Under the pieces are notes generated by a model, which saw nothing but the letters and a program-made list of their open reading frames with translations, was not told the origin of the DNA and made no database searches. Positions 58,334 to 64,000 of a DNA stretch of 64,000 nucleotides are shown in pieces; positions within the stretch are counted from its first letter, which is position 1; every line of letters begins with the position of its first letter. A program made the translations under genes and the position numbers. The stretch is from Bordetella ansorpii (GTDB lineage: Bacteria; Pseudomonadota; Gammaproteobacteria; Burkholderiales; Burkholderiaceae_B), in NCBI RefSeq assembly GCF_900078705.1, contig NZ_FKIF01000002.1, positions 248,001-312,000 on the forward strand. The letters run 5' to 3'.

Positions 58334-59632
58334 ATGTCGACCGTACTGAACAAACTGGGCGCGCTCGAGGCCGCTCGATTACTCAACCGCCGGGAATTGA
58401 GCGCCGAGCAGTTGATACGCGCCTGCCTGGCGCGCATCGAGCAGCGCGAGCCCCAATTGCAGGCCTGGGCCACCCTGGATGCCGAGGCTGCCATCGCGCG
58501 GGCGAAGGTCCTGGACCGCGGTCCGGTGCGCGGCGTGCTGCACGGCCTGCCGCTGGGCGTGAAAGACATCTTCGACACCCACGATCTGCCCACCCGGTAT
58601 GGATCGAGCATCTACGAGCGCCACCAGCCCGATGCCGACGCGGCCTGTGTGGCGCTGTGCCGCGACGCGGGCGTCGTGGTGCCCGGCAAGACCGTCACCA
58701 CCGAATTCGCCACCTACACCCCCGGTCCCACCCACAATCCGCGCAACCTGGCCTATACGCCGGGCGGCTCGTCCAGCGGCTCGGCCGCCGCGGTCGGCGA
58801 CGACATGGTGCCCCTGGCGCTGGGCACGCAGACGGCCGGCTCCATCATCCGGCCGGCCGCGTACTGCGGCATCGTGGGTTTCAAGCCCAGCTTCGGGCGC
58901 GTGCCGCGCGCCGGCATGAAGAACCTGGCCGACTCGCTCGACACCATTGGCGGCTTCGCTCGCTCGGTCGAGGACGTGGGCCTGCTGGCCTCGGTGCTGA
59001 TGCGCGATCCGCGCCTGCTGAAGCTGGACTACGACGGCAAACCGCGCATCGGCATGTTCCGGTCGCAACAATGGCGCCACACCCAGCCCGAAAGCCGCAT
59101 CGCCTTCGAACACGCCGCGCGCGTGCTGTCGGCGGCTGGCGCGCACGTGCAAGAGATGCCCATGCCCGTTGAGGACTGCATGGTGGTGCAGCTACACGCG
59201 GACATCATGTCCTTCGAGGCCTCGATGTCGCTGGCCTACGAGCGCCATACTCATGGCGTGCAGCTCAGCATGAAGCTGCAGGCCGTGCTGGATGCCGGCG
59301 CCGGCATCTCGACCGAGCGCTACCTGACGCTGCGCCAGCATGCCGCGCGCCTGAGCGCGCGCACCGACGCCTGGTTCGACGACTACGACATCCTGCTGGC
59401 GCCCAGCGCCGCCGGCGAGGCGCCCTTCTTCGAGCAGGGCACGGGCGACCCGCAGTTCTGCCGGGGCTGGACGCTGGCCGGCGTGCCCACCGTGCACCTG
59501 CCTTTCGCGCACGGGCCGCAGGGCTTGCCCGTCGGCCTGCAGGCCGTTGGGCGCGCCAACGACGACCACCGCCTGCTGTCCATCGCCAACTGGGTGCAGG
59601 CCCTGCTGGCCGAACACCCGCCCGAGATGTAG
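58334..59632 (+). CDS. Amidase-signature-family hydrolase
   Basis: The 432-residue protein has the Lys77 / cis-Ser146 / Ser170 catalytic triad (GLPLGVKDIFD, YTPGGSSSGSAA, TQTAGSIIRPAAYCG). It hydrolyses an amide bond in the cytoplasm; the substrate is unknown. A TTG 15 bases upstream is an alternative start. It is divergent from lacI across 256 bases, so the LacI operator might also affect it, but this is uncertain. Confidence 0.92.
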   Translation: MSTVLNKLGALEAARLLNRRELSAEQLIRACLARIEQREPQLQAWATLDAEAAIARAKVLDRGPVRGVLHGLPLGVKDIFDTHDLPTRYGSSIYERHQPDADAACVALCRDAGVVVPGKTVTTEFATYTPGPTHNPRNLAYTPGGSSSGSAAAVGDDMVPLALGTQTAGSIIRPAAYCGIVGFKPSFGRVPRAGMKNLADSLDTIGGFARSVEDVGLLASVLMRDPRLLKLDYDGKPRIGMFRSQQWRHTQPESRIAFEHAARVLSAAGAHVQEMPMPVEDCMVVQLHADIMSFEASMSLAYERHTHGVQLSMKLQAVLDAGAGISTERYLTLRQHAARLSARTDAWFDDYDILLAPSAAGEAPFFEQGTGDPQFCRGWTLAGVPTVHLPFAHGPQGLPVGLQAVGRANDDHRLLSIANWVQALLAEHPPEM

Positions 59633-59670
59633 GCCCGGCCGATATCGGACTCACATCGCGCTGCGTTTTT

Positions 59671-61488
59671 TCAGGCCGAGGACTCCTCGTACCAGACCCC
59701 TTCGGCCAACATCATGCGATGGTGGCCCTGCCCCGCGGGCATCATCGGAAAGCAGTTCTCCTGCGCCTGCACCACCACGTCCAGGAAGAACGGACCGTCG
59801 TAGGCCAGGCATTGCGCCAGCGCGGCATCCAATTCGGAAGGATGCTCGACGCGCGCGGCGCCCCAGCCGAACGCCTTGGCCAGCGCCACGAAATCCGGCA
59901 AAGCCTCGTTGTAGCTGTGGCTGTAGCGGCCGCCGTGGATCAGTTCCTGCCACTGGCGCACCATGCCCATGTAGCCGTTGTTGCACAGCACCACCTTGAC
60001 GGGCGCGCGGTGCTGGATGGCGGTGGACAATTCCTGGATGTTCATCAGTACCGACGCATCGCCGCTGACGCACGCCACGGTACGGCCGGGATACGCGATC
60101 TGCGCGCCGATGGCGGCGGGCACCCCGTAGCCCATGGTGCCGGCGCCGCCGGAGGTCAGCCAGCGGTTGGGAAGGTCGAAGCGCAGGTATTGCGCGGCCC
60201 ACATCTGGTGCTGGCCCACGTCGGTCGAGACGATGGCGTCGCGGCCTTCCAGCGCGGCGTTCAGGCGCTGCATCAGGTGCTGCGGCAGGATGGCCTTGAC
60301 GCTGGGCGTGAAATCCAGGCAGCGGCGCGCGCGCCAGGCCTCGATGCGGCGCCACCAGGCGTCCAGCCGGCCGGCGGGCAAGGCCGGCAGGCCGGCCGAC
60401 AGCGCCTGCAGCATCGGCAGCGCGTCACCCACCAGGGCCACGTCCACCCGCACCACCTTGTTGATCGAGGTGGGATCGATGTCGATGTGGATCTTGCGCG
60501 CGTGCGGGCAGAACTCGGCCAGCTTGCCGGTGATGCGGTCGTCGAAGCGCGCGCCCACGCATACCACCAAGTCGGCCTCGTGCATGGCCAGGTTGGCTTC
60601 CAGCGTGCCATGCATGCCCAGCATGCCCACGAACCGCGGGTCGGAGGCCGGAAAGGCGCCCAGGCCCATCAGCGTCAGCGTGCAGGGCGCGCCGCTGGCG
60701 CGCACCAGGGCGGTGAAGGCCGCGCAGGCTTGCGGCCCCGCGTTCACCAGGCCGCCGCCGCCGTAGAACACGGGACGTTCGGCCTGTTCGATCAGCGCCA
60801 GCGCGCGGCGCAGCGCGCCCTGCGGCAGGCGGCCGGCATTCTTGCCGACGTGCCGGCGCGCGCGCAACTGCGCCTCGGCGCGGCGCTGCATGGCGGCCTC
60901 CGAGTCCGCGCAGCCGGGCTCTGGCACGGCCAGTTGCACGTCCTTGGGCAGGTCCACCAGCACCGGGCCCGGCCGGCCCTCGCGGGTCAATGTGAAGGCG
61001 CGCGCGACCACCGAGGCGACTTCACCGGCGCAATGCACCTGCGTATTCCACTTGGTGACCGAGCGCGAGATACCCAGCGCATCGCATTCCTGGAAGGCAT
61101 CGGTGCCGATGGCAGACGTGGCCACCTGGCCGCTGATGCACAGCACGGGAATCGAGTCGCACATGGCGTCCAGCAGGCCCGAGGTGGTGTTGGCCATGCC
61201 GGGACCCGACGTGACGAACACCACGCCCGGACGGCCGGTGCTGCGCGCATAGCCTTCGGCCGCATGCACGGCGGCCTGCTCGTGGCGCACCAGCACGTGG
61301 CGCAGGCGCGGCTCGGCGTGCAGCGCATCGTACAGCGGCAACACGGCGCCGCCGGGATAACCGAAGACGGTGTCGACGCCACAGGCAATCAGGGTGTCCA
61401 GCAGGATCTGCGCACCGTTGCGGGGCTGTTCGGTGGCGTCCAGGACGGCAAGGGCGGAAGTGGAGAGACGATCGTTCATGTTGACCAT
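59671..61488 (-). CDS. ilvB: Acetolactate synthase, catalytic subunit
   Basis: The thiamine-diphosphate enzyme makes 2-acetolactate or 2-aceto-2-hydroxybutyrate for branched-chain amino acids. The 605-residue protein has the catalytic glutamate in [16 protein letters not shown], a central FAD-type domain, and the ThDP motif [14 protein letters not shown] with [12 protein letters not shown]. No regulatory small subunit (IlvH/IlvN) is encoded next to it. An Lrp-type regulator is divergent 84 bases away. Met4 is an alternative start. Confidence 0.93.
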   Translation of the reverse strand: MVNMNDRLSTSALAVLDATEQPRNGAQILLDTLIACGVDTVFGYPGGAVLPLYDALHAEPRLRHVLVRHEQAAVHAAEGYARSTGRPGVVFVTSGPGMANTTSGLLDAMCDSIPVLCISGQVATSAIGTDAFQECDALGISRSVTKWNTQVHCAGEVASVVARAFTLTREGRPGPVLVDLPKDVQLAVPEPGCADSEAAMQRRAEAQLRARRHVGKNAGRLPQGALRRALALIEQAERPVFYGGGGLVNAGPQACAAFTALVRASGAPCTLTLMGLGAFPASDPRFVGMLGMHGTLEANLAMHEADLVVCVGARFDDRITGKLAEFCPHARKIHIDIDPTSINKVVRVDVALVGDALPMLQALSAGLPALPAGRLDAWWRRIEAWRARRCLDFTPSVKAILPQHLMQRLNAALEGRDAIVSTDVGQHQMWAAQYLRFDLPNRWLTSGGAGTMGYGVPAAIGAQIAYPGRTVACVSGDASVLMNIQELSTAIQHRAPVKVVLCNNGYMGMVRQWQELIHGGRYSHSYNEALPDFVALAKAFGWGAARVEHPSELDAALAQCLAYDGPFFLDVVVQAQENCFPMMPAGQGHHRMMLAEGVWYEESSA

Positions 61489-61503
61489 CTTAGGGCCAGA
61501 TGA

Positions 61504-61557
61504 GAAGAATTTTTATCTTATTTTCTGTACCAGCAGCCAGACTGCAGTAAATTCTTC
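61504..61557. promoter_or_regulatory. Paired half-sites between ilvB and lrp-type gene
   Basis: GAAGAATTT (61504-61512) is exactly repeated in inverted orientation as AAATTCTTC (61549-61557), with centres about 45 bases apart. The AT-rich interval and spacing suit cooperative binding by an Lrp-type octamer. Confidence 0.55.
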
Positions 61558-61572
61558 CTCGATTCGTCGGAA

Positions 61573-62058
61573 ATGAAGAAAATGACTCTGGACAAATTCG
61601 ACCTGGCGATACTGAAGGCCTTGCAGGACAACGCGCGCGCCAGCCTGAACGACATCGGCGCCCTGGTCGGCCTGTCGCCCACGCCCTGCTGGAACCGCAT
61701 CAAGCGCATGGAAAAAGAGGGCGTGATCCGCGGCTATACCGTGGACATCGACCCGGCCAAGCTTGGCTACACGGACACCGTCATCGTGCACGTCACGCTG
61801 GAAAGCCACAGCGAAGAGACGCTGTATGAATTCGGCCGCGCGCTGTCCGACATTCCGGAAGTGCTGGAGGCCTTTCTGGTGTCGGGCGACTACGACTATT
61901 ACATCCGGATCGCGGTGCGCGACACGCGCGACTACGAACGGCTGCTGCGCGAGCGGCTCTACCGCATTCCGGGCATCCGGCACAGCAAGTCGGGGTTCGT
62001 GCTGCGCAGCCTGAAAGAGACGCGGCTGCCGCTGATGGCGCCGCCGCCGGCCGGATAG
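61573..62058 (+). CDS. Lrp/AsnC-family transcriptional regulator
   Basis: The 161-residue protein has an N-terminal HTH (about 5-58, NARASLNDIGALVGLSPTPC) and a RAM ligand-binding domain (about 70-150). It resembles global Lrp of proteobacteria. The divergent acetolactate synthase gene and paired sites suggest leucine- or amino-acid-responsive control of ilvB. Met4 is an alternative start. Confidence 0.9.
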   Translation: MKKMTLDKFDLAILKALQDNARASLNDIGALVGLSPTPCWNRIKRMEKEGVIRGYTVDIDPAKLGYTDTVIVHVTLESHSEETLYEFGRALSDIPEVLEAFLVSGDYDYYIRIAVRDTRDYERLLRERLYRIPGIRHSKSGFVLRSLKETRLPLMAPPPAG

Positions 62059-62064
62059 GCCGGT

Positions 62065-62985
62065 TTACATCAGCACGTGATCGACCGGCTTGAGCGGTTC
62101 GGGCAGGGGCTGCACGCCCAGGCCGTCGAGCAGGTCGATCTCGATGGTGCGGGCCATGGCCTGCAGGGGCAGGTCGTTGTCGGCCATGCCAAAAGGTTCC
62201 TCCAGCTCGTCGCCCAGGGCGTCCAGGCCGAAGAAGGTGTAGGCCACGATCACCACGGCCAACGGGGTCAGCAGGTCCAGCGCCCCCACCAGCCCGAACG
62301 GCAGCAGCAGGCAGAACAGCCAGGCCGTGCGATGCAGCAGCAACGAGTAGGCGAACGGCGGCGGCGTGTTCTGGATACGCTCGCAGGCGGCCTGCACGCC
62401 CGCGCAGGCGCCCACGCGCAGCACCAGGCCTTGATAGACCACGTCGCTGATCACGCCACGGCGCATGCAGTCGGCCAGGTCGGCGTTGATGGCGCGCAAG
62501 AGGGCATCCGGCACGTTGCGCCGGCCCGTACAGCTCTCGATATCCGAGGTATCCAGCCAGGGCCGCGCGGCGGTCAGCACGTCGACGTCGCCCCGCAGGC
62601 GCGCGGCCAGGCCGTGGGCATAGGCGATCAGGCGGCGCACCAGGCGTGCCTGCAATTCGGGCTCGGGATGCGCCAGCACCGCGGCGGACTCGCGCGCCAG
62701 GCTGCGCGCCTGCACGATCAGTTCGCCCCACTGGCGGCGGCCTTCCCACCAACGGTCATAGCAGACGTTGTTGCGAAAACCCATGAATACCGACAGCGCC
62801 AGGCCGAACAGCGAGAACGGCACCGCGCTCAGGTGGCCCGGATCGAACCAGCCGCGCGAATGCACCCAGCCGATCACACAGGACAGCACCAGGATGCACA
62901 ACAGCTTGGGCAGGATGATGGGAATGATCGATCCGCGCTTGATGAAGAGCAGGCCCAGTGCGGAGGGACGCGGACGGACGATCAT
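62065..62985 (-). CDS. Bestrophin-family membrane protein
   Basis: The 306-residue protein begins MIVRPRPSALGLLFIKRGSI. Membrane segments near 20-40, 50-70 and two near 215-260, together with FRNNVCYDRWWEGRRQWGEL, fit bacterial bestrophins (former UPF0187). These form pentameric ion channels. It is convergent with the lrp-type gene, with six bases between stop codons, and divergent from the SET-domain gene. The transported ion is unknown. Confidence 0.9.
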   Translation of the reverse strand: MIVRPRPSALGLLFIKRGSIIPIILPKLLCILVLSCVIGWVHSRGWFDPGHLSAVPFSLFGLALSVFMGFRNNVCYDRWWEGRRQWGELIVQARSLARESAAVLAHPEPELQARLVRRLIAYAHGLAARLRGDVDVLTAARPWLDTSDIESCTGRRNVPDALLRAINADLADCMRRGVISDVVYQGLVLRVGACAGVQAACERIQNTPPPFAYSLLLHRTAWLFCLLLPFGLVGALDLLTPLAVVIVAYTFFGLDALGDELEEPFGMADNDLPLQAMARTIEIDLLDGLGVQPLPEPLKPVDHVLM

Positions 62986-63065
62986 GATGTGAGCAAAGCG
63001 GCACGGCGAATCGATGGCGGGAACTATACGCCTGTGGCGGGGCAATGGCGCGATACGCGCGCCGA

Positions 63066-63071
63066 TATAAT
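63066..63071 (+). promoter_or_regulatory. Consensus -10 element for the SET-domain gene
   Basis: A perfect TATAAT lies 35 bases upstream of ATG 63106, placing the transcript start near 63078. The -35 region is poor. This argues against an in-frame ATG at 63070, which would lie before the transcript start. Confidence 0.5.
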
Positions 63072-63105
63072 GGCGCTCGCCTACGCCCATCGCACTCCGC
63101 CCCCC

Positions 63106-63603
63106 ATGACCTCCGACATCGCCAAACCGTGGTACGCCGTGCGCAGCTCCAAGCTGCATGGCAACGGCGTCTTCGCCGCCCGCAAGATTCCCGCCGGCAC
63201 GCGCATCATCGAATACGGCGGCCGCCGCATCACCCCGGAAGAGGCCGATCGCCGGCATCCCACCAATCCCGACGATCCGTTCCACACGTTCTTCTTCGCG
63301 ATCAGCTCGGGCAAGGTCATCGACGGCGGCGACAACGGCAACGACGCACGCTGGATCAACCACGCCTGCGCCCCCAACTGCGAGGCGCAGGAGAGCGCCG
63401 GCGGCAAGCGCGTCTACATCGTGGCGCTGCGCGACATCAAGCGCGGCGAAGAACTGTTCTACGACTACGGCCTGGTCATGGACGGCCGCATCACCAAGAA
63501 GCTGAAGGACGGCTACCGCTGCCTGTGCGGGGCGGCCACCTGCCGCGGCACCATGCTGGCGCTGCCCGAAAAGAAGAAGAAAAAGCAACCCGCAGCCGCT
63601 TGA
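63106..63603 (+). CDS. SET-domain protein lysine methyltransferase-like protein
   Basis: The 165-residue protein is essentially a bare SET domain. It has HGNGVFA at 18-24 (SAM site), RWINHACAPNC at 82-92 (pseudoknot NHxCxPN) and YDYG at 119-122. A post-SET zinc motif follows (Cys139-x-Cys141-x4-Cys146), then a basic tail with five lysines at 156-160. It should transfer methyl groups from SAM to lysines of an unknown protein. The eukaryote-like post-SET motif is notable in a bacterium. The start follows a TATAAT element. Confidence 0.9.
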   Translation: MTSDIAKPWYAVRSSKLHGNGVFAARKIPAGTRIIEYGGRRITPEEADRRHPTNPDDPFHTFFFAISSGKVIDGGDNGNDARWINHACAPNCEAQESAGGKRVYIVALRDIKRGEELFYDYGLVMDGRITKKLKDGYRCLCGAATCRGTMLALPEKKKKKQPAAA

Positions 63604-63717
63604 CACCGCCAGGTGCCCGGCACGAAGCCGCCCCGCAGGCATCCATCCAACCGCCGGCAATCCCGCCCTCGGCAGGCGTACAATTCCCGCACGGTCGCAA
63701 TCCTGCGGCCCGCAGTA

Positions 63718-63864
63718 CGTCTTCAGGGCGGGGCGAAATTCCCCACCGGCGGTATGCCGCGCAATGCGGCGAGCCCGCGAGCGCCCGTGGTCTTTCCGAT
63801 CACGGGGTCAGCAGATCTGGTGCGATGCCAGGGCCGACGGTCACAGTCCGGATGAAAGAAGATG
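63718..63864 (+). promoter_or_regulatory. FMN riboswitch (RFN element)
   Basis: The conserved RFN blocks appear in order: AGGGCGGGGCGAAATTCCCC, ACCGGCGGTA, AGCCCGCGAGCG, GGTCAGCAGATCTGGTG, and GGCCGACGGTCACAGTCCGG ending in ATGAAAGAAGATG. The closing P1 stem pairs 63718-63724 with 63858-63864. FMN binding to this aptamer shuts off riboflavin synthesis or transport genes. Confidence 0.97.
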
Positions 63865-63936
63865 TGCCGGCACGCCATCCACGGCAAGGACGCCCCGCGT
63901 CCGTGCCGCGCATGGCGTACGGCTGTCCACAGCCCT

Positions 63937-63972
63937 GAAACGTTCTTCGCCACTTTTTCGCGAGAGCGTTTC
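63937..63972 (+). promoter_or_regulatory. Ribosome-site-sequestering hairpin of the riboswitch
   Basis: GAAACG (63937-63942) pairs with CGTTTC (63967-63972), extended by TTCGC with GCGAG. The 3' arm includes GAGAG, the only Shine-Dalgarno-like sequence before ATG 63974. This suggests translational rather than transcriptional control. Confidence 0.6.
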
Positions 63973-63973
63973 A

Positions 63974-64000
63974 ATGTCCTCTACCGTTGCTTCCCCCGCC
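63974..64000 (+). CDS. Riboflavin biosynthesis gene, 5' end only
   Basis: Only the first nine codons (MSSTVASPA) lie in the window. The FMN riboswitch directly upstream shows it is a riboflavin gene. In related bacteria the gene in this position is ribB or ribBA (3,4-dihydroxy-2-butanone 4-phosphate synthase), which I infer but cannot confirm. GAGAG lies 7 bases upstream of the ATG. Confidence 0.7.

Overview
The window is a 64 kb stretch of GC-rich (about two thirds G+C) chromosome from a betaproteobacterium, most likely an Alcaligenaceae member close to Bordetella or Achromobacter. That placement is inferred from the gene families and orders seen: argS / SPOR protein / dsbA, Bug-type solute receptors, several LysR regulators, a TAXI-TRAP transporter and the liu leucine-degradation operon. 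No rRNA, tRNA, CRISPR array, insertion sequence or phage gene was recognised. The window looks like ordinary core plus metabolic-accessory chromosome.

Layout. 1-5.6 kb holds iron genes (bfr, and bfd with a Fur box on its start codon), a DMT exporter with a divergent LysR, a VOC protein and a TetR regulator. 5.6-9.9 kb holds rpoN outside its usual neighbourhood, a divergent membrane protein and leuA. 10-16.9 kb holds a tautomerase/LysR pair, an ALDH-SDR-tautomerase set and topB with a histone-H1-like tail. 17-21.2 kb holds a large fused membrane protein and smg-gluQ. 21.2-27.1 kb holds a TAXI-TRAP uptake system facing a D-threonine-aldolase-like gene and an aminotransferase. 27.3-30.4 kb holds a quinone reductase, a LysR regulator and an MFS exporter. 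30.5-38.9 kb is the leucine/isovalerate (liu) locus: LiuR, isovaleryl-CoA dehydrogenase, a thiolase broken by a frameshift in a (GC)7 tract, and both methylcrotonyl-CoA carboxylase subunits. Two identical 16-bp LiuR-like operators bracket liuR. 38.9-44.1 kb holds a LysE exporter, metC and dsbA-SPOR-argS. 44.4-47.2 kb holds a Bug receptor and a TauD/TfdA dioxygenase, divergent from an IclR regulator.

48.2-58.1 kb is the most system-like part. Ten co-directional genes encode a LacI regulator, a complete Fe/phosphonate-type ABC importer, a GpdQ-like metallophosphodiesterase and a complete Ugp-type ABC importer. The simplest reading is a locus for taking up and hydrolysing phosphodiesters such as glycerophosphodiesters, possibly controlled through a perfect LacI operator at the lacI start. 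The window ends with an amidase, an acetolactate synthase divergent from an Lrp regulator, a bestrophin-like protein, a SET-domain protein with a post-SET cysteine motif, and an FMN riboswitch leading into a riboflavin gene cut by the window edge.

The main items for a second look are the frameshifted thiolase, the combined ABC/phosphodiesterase locus, a 25-bp inverted-repeat element in the liu locus, a large inverted repeat abutting the iclR start, the SET-domain protein and topB tail, and a bacterioferritin lacking one usual ferroxidase ligand.
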